From positions 1-64,000 of the forward strand of contig JAAWJI010000016.1 of the NCBI GenBank assembly GCA_022796795.1: 64,000 nucleotides of DNA, written 5' to 3'. Origin of the DNA: Lachnospiraceae bacterium. GTDB lineage: Bacteria; Bacillota; Clostridia; Lachnospirales; Lachnospiraceae. The notes below the pieces were generated by a model. It was not told the origin of the DNA and did no database searches. It saw only the letters and a list, made by a program, of their open reading frames with translations. How positions within the stretch are numbered: position 1 is the stretch's first letter; each line of letters opens with the position of its first letter. Positions 25,371 through 34,615 of the stretch are shown one piece after another. A program made the translations under genes and the position numbers.

Positions 25371-25991
25371 ATGATAGCGGTTATTAATTATGGTTTAGGA
25401 AATGTAGGCTCTATTCTAAATATGTTAAAAAAGATAGGAGCTAAGGATTCTATCTTGGCACAAACGCCGTCTGAGATAGCACAGGCGGATAAATTGATTT
25501 TACCAGGTGTCGGAGCTTTTGATACAGGAATGGAACTATTGCATCGAAGTGGTTTGATAAATGCGATGAACATCCATGTATTGGAAAATAAAAAGCCTAT
25601 TCTGGGAATTTGTCTGGGAATGCAGATGCTGGGACTTTCTAGTGAAGAGGGAGTTCACCAGGGATTGGGATATATTGATTTTAGAAGCAAAAAGTTTCTT
25701 ATGAAAGATAAAGAATGGAAAATTCCGCATATGGGATGGGACTACGTAGAAGTTGTGAAAAAAGAAAATCCTTTGGTTTCAGAGAGTAAGCCGCCGTTAA
25801 AATATTACTTTGTACATTCTTACCATGCTGTGTGTAAGAATTTTGAGGACATTTTAATGAATTGTGACTATGGATACACGTTTACTGCGGCTGTAAATAA
25901 AAATAATATTTATGGGGTGCAATTTCATCCAGAGAAAAGTCATAAATATGGGATGGAGCTATTGTCAAATTTTGTGAAAGCGTGTGGTTAA
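25371..25991 (+). CDS. hisH2: HisH-like glutaminase for sugar amidination
   Basis: Class I glutamine amidotransferase of 206 aa resembling imidazole glycerol phosphate synthase HisH. The triad is Cys81 (ILGICLGMQMLG), His186 and Glu188 (VQFHPEKS), with an intact oxyanion strand PGVGAFD. It releases ammonia from glutamine and passes it to the HisF-like partner encoded next. No other histidine gene is present, and a WbpG-type amidotransferase follows, so the job is sugar modification rather than histidine synthesis, as for HisH2/HisF2 in Pseudomonas O-antigen loci. Confidence 0.9.
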   Translation: MIAVINYGLGNVGSILNMLKKIGAKDSILAQTPSEIAQADKLILPGVGAFDTGMELLHRSGLINAMNIHVLENKKPILGICLGMQMLGLSSEEGVHQGLGYIDFRSKKFLMKDKEWKIPHMGWDYVEVVKKENPLVSESKPPLKYYFVHSYHAVCKNFEDILMNCDYGYTFTAAVNKNNIYGVQFHPEKSHKYGMELLSNFVKACG

Positions 25992-26764
25992 TGTATAATC
26001 GTCCAAGAATTATACCATGCCTGTTAATACAGGAACAGGGACTTGTAAAAACAGTGAAGTTTTCGAAACCTAATTATTTAGGCGATGTGATAAATGCAGT
26101 TAAAATCTTTAATGAAAAAGAGGTTGATGAACTTTGTCTGCTGGATATTACGGCATCCACTGAAGGAAGAGGGCCTGACTTTTCGTTGTTGAGAAATATA
26201 GCTTCAGAGGCCTTTATGCCTATGAGCTATGGAGGAGGAATTTCAACCCTGGATCAGGCAAAGAAGCTTTTTTTTATAGGCTACGAAAAAGTGATTTTAA
26301 ATACCTCGTTTGTATTGCATCCAGGATTAATATATGAGATTGCAGAGTTTGCTGGAAGCCAAAGTGTTGTTGTATCAATAGATGCAAAGAAAAAAGTGTT
26401 AGGTGGTTATCAATGCTACATTAATGATGGAAAGAAAAGAACAGAGAATACACCTGCAGAATTGGCTGTTTTAGCAGAAAAATCAGGAGCAGGAGAAATT
26501 TTGCTAAATTGTATAGATCGGGACGGAACAATGTCAGGATATGATATAGATTTAGTCAAGTCTGTTGCAGAAAAGGTAAGTATCCCTGTAATTGCGTGTG
26601 GAGGAGCGTCTAAGGTTTCGGATTTAAGGCAGGTATTGCAGGAAGGACATGCTCATGCAGCTGCAGCTGGAAGTATGTTTGTCTATTATGGAAAAAAGAA
26701 GGCGGTACTGATTAATGTGCCAGACGAGCAGGAATTGATTGCAGGAGGAGTCTATGTTGAATAA
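25991..26764 (+). CDS. hisF2: HisF-like cyclase subunit for sugar amidination
   Basis: A TIM-barrel protein of about 257 aa. RPRIIPCLLIQEQGLVKTV replaces the usual HisF start, and VDELCLLDITAST, PMSYGGGIS, LLNCIDRDGTMSGYD and IPVIACGGAS keep the phosphate sites and the second catalytic Asp. I choose ATG 25991, which overlaps the hisH stop by one base; a GTG three codons earlier is possible. The HisH-HisF pair would channel ammonia to the WbpG-like enzyme. The first catalytic Asp of true HisF (DVxxG) appears replaced by LLIQEQG, consistent with a non-histidine role. Confidence 0.9.
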   Translation: MYNRPRIIPCLLIQEQGLVKTVKFSKPNYLGDVINAVKIFNEKEVDELCLLDITASTEGRGPDFSLLRNIASEAFMPMSYGGGISTLDQAKKLFFIGYEKVILNTSFVLHPGLIYEIAEFAGSQSVVVSIDAKKKVLGGYQCYINDGKKRTENTPAELAVLAEKSGAGEILLNCIDRDGTMSGYDIDLVKSVAEKVSIPVIACGGASKVSDLRQVLQEGHAHAAAAGSMFVYYGKKKAVLINVPDEQELIAGGVYVE

Positions 26765-27887
26765 TTCAGATAACAGGATTTGTACCAGATGCATTATGGA
26801 TATGAGTGATCCGAACATAACCTTTGACGAAAAAGGGGTGTGTAATCATTGCCATCAATATGACAGGGACGTTGCCTTACTGGGATATAAGGGGAAGGAA
26901 ACGGAGCTGGAGCTGAAAAAATTAATAAAAGAAATGAAGGCGTTTGGAAAAGGCCGAGAATATGATTGTATCCTTGGGATTTCTGGCGGCGTAGATAGCG
27001 CATACATGGCGTACTTGGTAAAAAAATGGGGACTCCGTGTTTTGGCAGTGCATGTGGACGCCGGGTGGAACAGTGAGATTGCAGTAGAGAATATTCAAAA
27101 GATGTGTAAAGCTCTGGGTATGGATTTACATACCATAGTAATAGATTGGCCCTCTATGCGAGAGATTCAGCGGGCTTATATGTTTTCCGGTTTGCCTAAC
27201 TTGGATGTGCCTCAGGACCATGTATTTATGGCCGCTATGTATGCGTATGCAAAGAAATATAAAATTAAGTATATGTTAAATGGGAGTAATTTGTCCACAG
27301 AAGGGATACTTCCAAATGCATGGGGATATACGGCTACAGACTTTAGAAGTATTAAAAGTGTTTATAAGAAATGGGGGCGTCGCCCAGGTGTTTTCAAAAA
27401 ATATCCCCATTTTGGGATTTTGAAATATTTTTATTATCAAATGACCGTGAAACGTATCAAAATTTTAAACTATGTGCCCTATTCGAAAAAGGAAGCCATG
27501 AAGGTGCTGGAAAGGGAATTTGACTGGAAATATTATGGCGGGAAACATTTTGAATCCAGGTTTACAAAATTTTTCCAAGCCTATTATTTGCCGGAAAAAT
27601 TCCACTACGATAAAAAGCGGGCTCATTTGTCCAGCCTAATTGTTGGAGGAGAAATGACTCGGGAGGAGGCATTAAAAGAAATGGAGGATGCCTCTGCCTA
27701 TCCCAGAGAGGAAATGCTGGAGGACAGAGATTATATCTTAAAGAAACTGGATATATCATTAGACCAGTGGGAGAAAATTATGAAAGGACCCTGTAAAAGT
27801 GAAGATGATTATGCCTCCAGTAAAAGGTTGATAAACCTTTTGGTGAAAGGAAAACGGTTACTACAAATTCGTAGACAGAAGGGCTAA
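26754..27887 (+). CDS. wbpG: N-acetyl sugar amidotransferase (WbpG/PseA-like)
   Basis: An ATP-pyrophosphatase of 377 aa that converts an acetamido group of a sugar to an acetamidino group, using ammonia from the HisH/HisF pair. It carries an N-terminal zinc-type set CTRC...CNHC (10-33), the PP-loop SGGVDS (77-82), VHVDAGWNSEIAVENI, and the family NGSNLSTEGILPNAWGY. ATG 26754, with AGGAGG upstream, overlaps hisF2 by 11 nt; an upstream start at 26739 is inside hisF2 and has no RBS. Confidence 0.9.
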   Translation: MLNNSDNRICTRCIMDMSDPNITFDEKGVCNHCHQYDRDVALLGYKGKETELELKKLIKEMKAFGKGREYDCILGISGGVDSAYMAYLVKKWGLRVLAVHVDAGWNSEIAVENIQKMCKALGMDLHTIVIDWPSMREIQRAYMFSGLPNLDVPQDHVFMAAMYAYAKKYKIKYMLNGSNLSTEGILPNAWGYTATDFRSIKSVYKKWGRRPGVFKKYPHFGILKYFYYQMTVKRIKILNYVPYSKKEAMKVLEREFDWKYYGGKHFESRFTKFFQAYYLPEKFHYDKKRAHLSSLIVGGEMTREEALKEMEDASAYPREEMLEDRDYILKKLDISLDQWEKIMKGPCKSEDDYASSKRLINLLVKGKRLLQIRRQKG

Positions 27888-27890
27888 GAA

Positions 27891-29045
27891 ATGAACCTAT
27901 TAGTGATTGCGCATTATCAGGATGATGGAAGTCCTTATGTAAGCTTTGTCCATAGCCAAGCGGTTGAATACGTAAAGCAGGGAAATCATGTTATCGTAAT
28001 AGCACCCACCGTATTTGGAAAGACATATCAGCATTTGAAAAACCGAAACCCAATAACCATAGATAACATTCCCATTTACTATGTGGATTACCTGTCATTT
28101 TCTAATTATGGAAAATACTCCGTGAATAATTGGTGCGGGTATGCTGCGATTCTGCCATTGGTCAAAAAATTAATAAAAAAAGATTCCATTGATATGATAC
28201 ATGCACATACCATTGGATTTGATGGATATTTAGCAGTTAAATTAAAGAAAAGATTCCATATTCCGGTAGTGATTACCACCCATGGCACAGATAGCATGGG
28301 GGAAATAAATCGTAAAAAAGGAAAATATATTACTGCCATTTGTAAAAGAGCAGATTGTACGGTTGCGGTCAGCTCAAAATTAAAAAAATTACTCCTGACA
28401 GAAGAACCAAAGCTTAATATCCATGTGATACGGAATGGTTTTTATAACAAAGAAATGCGGAATAAAGAAAAGGAGACCTATACGATCCTTCAGGCAGGTA
28501 GCTTGATTAGAAGAAAAAAAGTGGACGTGACATTACATGCCCTTGCATTGGTATTAAAAAAATATCCTCAGGTACATTTTGACATCATCGGTGAGGGTAA
28601 CGAGGAGACAAGGCTGAAACAGATTTGCAGGGACTTGGACATAGAGAAATCGGTCTGCTTTCACGGATATTTAAAAAATGAAGTTGTCTTACAGTATATG
28701 TCCAAGGCCAGGATATTTGTAATGCCCAGCGTAAATGAAGGCTTTGGAATCGTTTATTTAGAGGCCATGTCTCAGCGTTGTGTTGTAATAGGCACAAGAG
28801 GGGAAGGGATTGAGGATATTGTTGAGAATGGTAAGAATGGAATTTTAATCAGGCCAGATGATGCGGAAGAATTGGCTAGCCATCTGATGAAGTGTTTTTC
28901 ATCTTCAGAATATTGTGAGGAAATCGCAGATAGAGGTTTTCAAACCTCACAAAAATTAACATGGGAATCCAATGCGAAAAAATATATTCAATTATTTAAG
29001 GAAATAATTTCCCAGTATGTCGTAGAAGGAATGGAATATTCATGA
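27891..29045 (+). CDS. Glycosyltransferase family 4
   Basis: GT-B glycosyltransferase of 384 aa. DMIHAHTIGFDGYLA and VVITTHGTDSMGE belong to the acceptor half, and VIRNGF, FHGYLKNEVVLQYMSKA and EGFGIVYLEAMSQRCVV (the E-x7-E motif) to the donor half. The sugar is unknown. It is 3 nt after wbpG and overlaps the pyruvyl transferase by 4 nt. Confidence 0.9.
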   Translation: MNLLVIAHYQDDGSPYVSFVHSQAVEYVKQGNHVIVIAPTVFGKTYQHLKNRNPITIDNIPIYYVDYLSFSNYGKYSVNNWCGYAAILPLVKKLIKKDSIDMIHAHTIGFDGYLAVKLKKRFHIPVVITTHGTDSMGEINRKKGKYITAICKRADCTVAVSSKLKKLLLTEEPKLNIHVIRNGFYNKEMRNKEKETYTILQAGSLIRRKKVDVTLHALALVLKKYPQVHFDIIGEGNEETRLKQICRDLDIEKSVCFHGYLKNEVVLQYMSKARIFVMPSVNEGFGIVYLEAMSQRCVVIGTRGEGIEDIVENGKNGILIRPDDAEELASHLMKCFSSSEYCEEIADRGFQTSQKLTWESNAKKYIQLFKEIISQYVVEGMEYS

Positions 29046-30130
29046 ATATATATACAATTACATTTTGTAACACAACGAATGTTGGGGCGGCCTTGCAGGA
29101 ATATGCATTGCAGAAATTTCTCCAATCAAAAGGACATAGGGTTAAGGTAGTACAATATATTCCTCCTTTTATGAGAAAAGGACAATCTGTTTGGGGTGCT
29201 TTTTTACAGGGGAAACATATCATACAATCCCTCAAGGGATTTTTGTTAGTTCCGCTAAAGGTGAATAGAAAGCGAAAATATATTCGATTTTCCAAAAAAT
29301 ATATCTCCCTTACCACTGTTTGTAGAAACAGCTTGGAAATTGAAAAATTGGAGCAGCCGGATATATATGTTGCAGGCAGCGATCAAATATGGAATGATGA
29401 GCTGGTTGATTGGGACCCTGGATACTTTTTACAGTTTCATACACCTGCACGAAAAGCATCTTACGGGGCAAGCGCGGGAAAGGATTCCTTTTCTGATGAT
29501 TTTTTGTGCAAGCTGAAGGAAAAAACCAAGGACTTTTATGCGATTTCAGTGAGAGAAACTGCCTTAAAATTATCCTTGGAAAGGATTCATGTTAAGGATG
29601 TAGAGCTGGTATTAGACCCTGTTTTTTTACTTCCCCGGGAACAATATGAAACAATTTTACAGAAACCCAAGATTAGCAGCTATGTTTTACTGTATGAGGC
29701 AGAGGTCAATGAAAATTGTATTCATATAGCACGCAAGCTGGCTAAATCTTATCATTTGAAAATCGTACAGATAAATCGTGTGAATAACAGGTATCATGTA
29801 GATAAGTTATATCCTTGTGTTTCTCCAACGGAATTTTTAGGTCTAGTGAAATATGCAGATTATGTTGTTACGAACTCTTTTCATGCAGTAGCAGTTTCTT
29901 TAATTTTAGAAAGACCATTTTGGGTAATCAAATTAAAAGAACGTTTTTCGCGGATTGCAAGCCTTTTAAAAATAGCAGAATTGGAAGATCGAGTTTTAAA
30001 TAGTAGTGAGGCAGATTTTGGAAAGGCTATAGATTATGAAATGGTGAAACGTAATTTAACACCCTTAAAAAAAGAGTCTGAGAGATATTTAGAGGTTGTG
30101 ACAAGTATGAATGGGCAGGAAAAAATATGA
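29042..30130 (+). CDS. Polysaccharide pyruvyl transferase family protein
   Basis: A 362-aa CsaB/WcaK-like enzyme that probably adds a pyruvate ketal to a sugar of the polymer from phosphoenolpyruvate. Visible motifs are ITFCNTTNVGAALQEYAL at the N-terminus, VAGSDQIWN near 105, KASYGASAG, and YVVTNSFHAVAVSLI in the C-terminal half. The family often occurs with the F420-hydrogenase-beta-like gene found 3 kb downstream. Overlaps both neighbours by 4 nt. Confidence 0.88.
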   Translation: MNIYTITFCNTTNVGAALQEYALQKFLQSKGHRVKVVQYIPPFMRKGQSVWGAFLQGKHIIQSLKGFLLVPLKVNRKRKYIRFSKKYISLTTVCRNSLEIEKLEQPDIYVAGSDQIWNDELVDWDPGYFLQFHTPARKASYGASAGKDSFSDDFLCKLKEKTKDFYAISVRETALKLSLERIHVKDVELVLDPVFLLPREQYETILQKPKISSYVLLYEAEVNENCIHIARKLAKSYHLKIVQINRVNNRYHVDKLYPCVSPTEFLGLVKYADYVVTNSFHAVAVSLILERPFWVIKLKERFSRIASLLKIAELEDRVLNSSEADFGKAIDYEMVKRNLTPLKKESERYLEVVTSMNGQEKI

Positions 30131-30627
30131 AATTATTTGTAAAAATATTTGGTAGATTAATGATGACTCTTACAGAAAAGAGAGAAAATATTCTAGGACT
30201 TTATAATTCTACTATAGTTAATAACCCAAGTGGCAGTGGATTTGTCTCAGGGAAGGTTTTATTGAGATACCCTGGACATATTACGATTGGAAAGAACAGT
30301 TATGTAAATGGCGGACAGCTTTCTGCCTCTCCCAATGCTTATATAAAAATAGGTGATAATTGTCTGATTTCTTATCAGGTACATTTGCGGACAGATATGC
30401 ACATTTATAAAGAGCGGGATATTTTAATTAGAGAACAGGGCCATCAGGAGGCGGATATTATTATAGAAAATGATGTGTGGATTGGGTACGGAGCTCAAAT
30501 ATTTGGGGGGGTTACTTTGGGAGAAGGATGTGTGGTTGGGGCAGGGACGATTGTAACCAAAGATGTAATGCCTTATCAGGTGGTTGTGGGAGAATCAAAG
30601 ATGCGAGTGATTGGAGAAAGGATATAG
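30127..30627 (+). CDS. Hexapeptide-repeat acyltransferase
   Basis: A left-handed beta-helix acyltransferase of 166 aa (NodL/WcaF/CatB-like). Rungs are visible at ITIGKNSYVNGG, IKIGDNCLISYQVHLRTD and IIIENDVWIGYGAQIFGGVTLGEGCVVGAG. It probably O-acetylates one sugar of the repeat unit. The acceptor is unknown. It overlaps the pyruvyl transferase stop and the flippase region. Confidence 0.88.
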   Translation: MKLFVKIFGRLMMTLTEKRENILGLYNSTIVNNPSGSGFVSGKVLLRYPGHITIGKNSYVNGGQLSASPNAYIKIGDNCLISYQVHLRTDMHIYKERDILIREQGHQEADIIIENDVWIGYGAQIFGGVTLGEGCVVGAGTIVTKDVMPYQVVVGESKMRVIGERI

Positions 30628-30631
30628 GATT

Positions 30632-32173
30632 TTGGAAGTAAGACAACCTTTAAACAGGACGAGCAAATTTTTGTACAATACATTTTTTGCAGCAGCATAT
30701 CAAATTGTGATCCTGGCAGCAGGCTTTATTGTGCCGAGAATTATGCTGCAATATTATGGATCGGAAATAAATGGGTTAATTACTTCCATTACACAGTTTA
30801 TCAATTATTTTAATTTGGTGGAAGCTGGTCTGGCAGGAGCCTCTGTGTATGCATTATATAAGCCCTTAGCTGAAAATAATCACAGAGAAATTAGTGCGGT
30901 TGTTACGGCAACCAAAAATTTCTATATGATATCAGGATATATATTTTCCGCATTAGTGATAGTTCTGGCATTGATTTATCCGATGGTGGTTCATGTAGAT
31001 GGCCTGAATTACTGGCAGGTGCTATTGCTTGTTCTGGTTTTAGGATTTACTGGCATACTGGAATTTTTCACGTTAGGAAAATACCGCGCTCTTCTAACAG
31101 CAGATCAAAAATTATTTGTCATTTCCATATCTTCTATTTTATATACAGTTTTAAACACTGCTATTTTAGTTGCCATGGCTTTTATGCAAATTCATATTGT
31201 TGTGGTAAAGGTAGTAGCTCTTAGCGCGATTTTATTAAGATGCCTGATATTGTACCAATACACAAGACGCAATTATTCATACCTTAATTTTAAAGAAAAA
31301 CCTAATAATCGGGCATTAAATAAGAGGTGGGATGCATTGTATCTGCAGATTTTAGGAGCGATACATTCAGGAGCTCCAGTAATTATAGCAACTATTTTTA
31401 CGAATCTTAAAACAGTGAGTATCTATAGTGTTTATAATATGGTGATCGGGGGGATATCAGGAGTTCTTGGTATATTTACTAATGGATTGTCTTCATCCTT
31501 TGGAGATATTATTGCAAGAAAAGAAATTTCGACATTACAAAAGGCATATCAAGAGTTTGAATTTGCTTACTATAGCCTGATTACGATTGTCTATAGCGTA
31601 TCATTTGTTATGATTATGCCATTTGTCCGTTTATATACGAGGAACATTACAGATGCGAATTATGATATTCCGCTTCTGGGGATGCTGTTCATTTTAAATG
31701 CGTTACTCTATAACTTAAAGACTCCTCAGGGAATGTTGATAATATCGGCAGGACATTATAAAGAAACAAGATTACAGGTGACAATACAAGGAAGTCTTGC
31801 CGTAGTAGTAGGAGTTTTGCTGGCCCCATCATTGGGGTTAAGTGGCATCCTTTTGGGCTCTGTAATTTCTAATGCATATCGGGATATTGATTTGTTCTTC
31901 TATATTCCTAAAAATGTTACAGGACTGCCGATCAGTAAAACCTTAAAAAAGGTAGGATGCATGATTGTGGAAATTATATTGATTTGTTTGCCTCTTCAAT
32001 ATTTTAAATTAGAATGTAACTCTTATTTTCAATGGATTTTGCAGGCCATTGTAGTAACAATATATGCATCGCTGGTTGTATTGCTTATAGGAGGTTTATG
32101 TAATCAACAGGAATTAAAAGGGACTTGTCGAAGGATCGCTGAAATAAGGAGAAGATTTCATGGAACTGTTTAA
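30632..32173 (+). CDS. wzx: Wzx-type polysaccharide flippase
   Basis: A roughly 513-aa integral membrane protein with about 12-14 hydrophobic helices, beginning NRTSKFLYNTFFAAAYQIVILAAGFIVPRIM, typical of MOP-superfamily flippases that turn the lipid-linked repeat unit to the outer face. I prefer TTG 30632, 11 nt after GAAAGGA; TTG 30611 in frame is the longer alternative. It overlaps the next gene by 14 nt. Confidence 0.88.
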   Translation: MEVRQPLNRTSKFLYNTFFAAAYQIVILAAGFIVPRIMLQYYGSEINGLITSITQFINYFNLVEAGLAGASVYALYKPLAENNHREISAVVTATKNFYMISGYIFSALVIVLALIYPMVVHVDGLNYWQVLLLVLVLGFTGILEFFTLGKYRALLTADQKLFVISISSILYTVLNTAILVAMAFMQIHIVVVKVVALSAILLRCLILYQYTRRNYSYLNFKEKPNNRALNKRWDALYLQILGAIHSGAPVIIATIFTNLKTVSIYSVYNMVIGGISGVLGIFTNGLSSSFGDIIARKEISTLQKAYQEFEFAYYSLITIVYSVSFVMIMPFVRLYTRNITDANYDIPLLGMLFILNALLYNLKTPQGMLIISAGHYKETRLQVTIQGSLAVVVGVLLAPSLGLSGILLGSVISNAYRDIDLFFYIPKNVTGLPISKTLKKVGCMIVEIILICLPLQYFKLECNSYFQWILQAIVVTIYASLVVLLIGGLCNQQELKGTCRRIAEIRRRFHGTV

Positions 32174-33332
32174 AAAAAAGAAGGAATGCTGTGGATGCTC
32201 CATATGCATGTCAGTTTGTCCGGTACAGGCAATTACAATGCAGGCTGATGAACAGGGGTTTTTATATCCTCATATTGATGACAAGAAATGCATTCATTGC
32301 GGAAAATGTGAAAGGGAATGTTCATTAAAAAACCTAAACAATGTGGATGATGTTGCCTTGAATGGTGTGCTTGCAGTGATAAATAAAGATGAAAAGATCC
32401 GAATGAGCAGTTCGTCAGGCGGCTTTTTTTATACTATAGCCGAGTATGTCCTTCAAAATGGCGGGACTGTATATGGAGCTATGTTTGACGAAAATTATCG
32501 AGTGCTCCATAAGCGGGGAACGAGAATAGAAGACATTTGCAGAATGCAGGGATCTAAATATGTACAAAGTAATACAAATGGTATTTTTGAGCTGGTAAAA
32601 AAGGACATACTGGATGATAAAATCGTTTTATTTACGGGCTGTCCCTGTCAGATAGATGGGTTAAATCATTATTTGAAGGGATATAATCAGGAAAAACTGA
32701 TAACATGCGACTTGATCTGCCATGGTGTGAATAGTCCAAGACTTTGGGAGGATTATTTATCTTGTATGAAAAAGAAAGACAACATACTGGATATACATTT
32801 TAGAGAAAAGACTCAGGGTTGGAAGAATATCAGTATGCATATTAAAATGGAAAAGAAAACTTATGTAGAAATAAGCGCATATGATTATTTTTATCAGGCC
32901 TTTTTTTCAGGTCATAGTTTGAGGCCAGTTTGCTTTTCCTGTCCCTACGCTAGCTTAGATCGAAAGTCAGATATAACTATGGGGGATTTTTGGGGAATTG
33001 AAAATGTATTTCCAGAAATAGATGATGACAAAGGGGTTTCTTTAATTCTATTAAATTCATATAAGGGAAGAATGATTTTTGAGCAAATAAAGCAAAAATT
33101 TGTTGTGAGACCAACTACGGTTGAAACCTGTATGCAGCCATCTCTAAAGTCCCCTGTTCAAAAACCTATAAGCTATGATGCTTTTTGGGCAGACTATATG
33201 GACAGAGGATATGGTTACATTTGCAAGAAATATTTCCATGGAGGGATAATAGGAAAAGTAAGAAGATTTATAAAAACAATGATGATAAGAGCAAAAATTT
33301 GGAATAAATTTAGTGTACTGTTAAGAGGTTAA
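32160..33332 (+). CDS. F420-hydrogenase beta-like iron-sulfur protein of polysaccharide locus
   Basis: A 390-aa protein with two 4Fe-4S motifs at the N-terminus (CCGCSICMSVCP and CIHCGKCERECS) followed by the coenzyme F420 hydrogenase/dehydrogenase beta-subunit N- and C-terminal domains (SSSSGGFFYTIAEYVL, GCPCQIDGL, DLICHGVNSP, CFSCPYASLDRKSDITMGDFWG). Members of this family without F420 occur in surface-polysaccharide clusters, often with pyruvyl transferases. The reaction is not established. ATG 32160 has GGAGAAG upstream. Confidence 0.9.
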   Translation: MELFKKKKECCGCSICMSVCPVQAITMQADEQGFLYPHIDDKKCIHCGKCERECSLKNLNNVDDVALNGVLAVINKDEKIRMSSSSGGFFYTIAEYVLQNGGTVYGAMFDENYRVLHKRGTRIEDICRMQGSKYVQSNTNGIFELVKKDILDDKIVLFTGCPCQIDGLNHYLKGYNQEKLITCDLICHGVNSPRLWEDYLSCMKKKDNILDIHFREKTQGWKNISMHIKMEKKTYVEISAYDYFYQAFFSGHSLRPVCFSCPYASLDRKSDITMGDFWGIENVFPEIDDDKGVSLILLNSYKGRMIFEQIKQKFVVRPTTVETCMQPSLKSPVQKPISYDAFWADYMDRGYGYICKKYFHGGIIGKVRRFIKTMMIRAKIWNKFSVLLRG

Positions 33333-33362
33333 ATCATCTTAGACAGAGAAAGTAGTGCGAAG

Positions 33363-34547
33363 GTGGAGAAAGAAAAGTCTGTTTTATTGAATATATGGTT
33401 TGCATATGTGATGTTTTATGTATGCTTTAAGCATTTATTTATAAATGATAATTTCTTATATGTCCTTATGGACACGCTTTTTTTATTGATTGTAATGGAA
33501 ACATTATATCATAAAAATATCATCAAAATAAAGAATGACTGGATATTTCATATTATCTTAGTGCTAAATATGTTTTTTTCGGTTTTTTATGCCAGGAGTT
33601 TTGGGGATGCGCTTAAATTTTCGATCATATTTTCAAACTTCTTATTGATTGCTATATGGTTTTCCTTTTATTCAGGATGGCAAAAAAAGTTTTATAGTTG
33701 GATGAAATATGGATGTTTATTTCATTTGGCGTTTACCATATTCAGCGTGGCTTTTAAAGAAACATCGTTACGAATTTCAGCGCGATTTCTGGATAGTGAA
33801 ATGCAGAGAATGACAGTGCGATGGATGCAGGAATTTCACCAATATGCGGGAATATCTGGCCAATTAGGAACAAATGCCTTCTTTTTTTCTGTATTAATAG
33901 GATTATTTGGTGCGGAATGGTGTGCGGCTCAGAAAATAAAAACATCTACCAAAATTTTGTATCTATTTTCCTGGATGGGCCTTATTCTTACAGGAAAGAA
34001 AGGGTTATTAATAACAGTTTTTATAGCAACAATAGTTATATGCTGGACAGCTGAAAATAAATTTAGCAGGAGAAAGATATTAGAACTTATGAGTCTTGGG
34101 GGAGTCGGTATTTCTATTTTAGGAATTGCTCTCCATAAAAGGATACAGGAAATATTTTATGTTTCTGTAGTCAGTAGAATACAGATTATGCAAGGAATGG
34201 TAGCTGCTATATTGGAAAAACCCATCTTTGGGAACGGTGTAAATTCTGTAGGGTTTTTTACCTATGATTCTCATCTTGGACATAATATATATTTACAAAT
34301 GTGGGTGGAACAAGGGATTATAGGATTAGTAGTTTTACTTTTTATGCTATTCTTTCCATTATTTTTAACTTTGAAAAGAATTAGAAGGCAAAATCCTGGA
34401 TTTAAAGTAAACAACACAAATTATTATTTTTCTTTATTTATGCAAATATTTGTGATTGTGTATGGATTTTCTGGAAATCCACTTTATGATTACAATATTA
34501 TAATAACATATTTTTTGGCGTTGTCATCCGGAATGTCAAAAGGTTAA
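33363..34547 (+). CDS. wzy: O-antigen ligase/polymerase-like membrane protein (Wzy)
   Basis: A 394-aa protein with about ten hydrophobic segments and the Wzy_C-type loop near 290-320 (KPIFGNGVNSVGFF ... HNIYLQMWVEQGIIG). It is the only candidate for the repeat-unit polymerase in the locus. The GTG start at 33363 is the first start after the previous stop, with a weak GAAGG. Strongly AT-rich coding. A cell-surface ligase is the alternative role. Confidence 0.85.
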   Translation: MEKEKSVLLNIWFAYVMFYVCFKHLFINDNFLYVLMDTLFLLIVMETLYHKNIIKIKNDWIFHIILVLNMFFSVFYARSFGDALKFSIIFSNFLLIAIWFSFYSGWQKKFYSWMKYGCLFHLAFTIFSVAFKETSLRISARFLDSEMQRMTVRWMQEFHQYAGISGQLGTNAFFFSVLIGLFGAEWCAAQKIKTSTKILYLFSWMGLILTGKKGLLITVFIATIVICWTAENKFSRRKILELMSLGGVGISILGIALHKRIQEIFYVSVVSRIQIMQGMVAAILEKPIFGNGVNSVGFFTYDSHLGHNIYLQMWVEQGIIGLVVLLFMLFFPLFLTLKRIRRQNPGFKVNNTNYYFSLFMQIFVIVYGFSGNPLYDYNIIITYFLALSSGMSKG

Positions 34548-34615
34548 GCTCAAGGAGCGTTAAATATAATAAAGATTATTTATGAGTTAAAGATAAGAAG
34601 AGGGAGATAACAGCC

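Noticed and set aside
25371..26764. Histidine biosynthesis genes
   Set aside because: HisH and HisF homologues are present, but no other his gene is, HisF has an altered active site, and the pair is fused by overlap to a sugar amidotransferase within a glycan operon.
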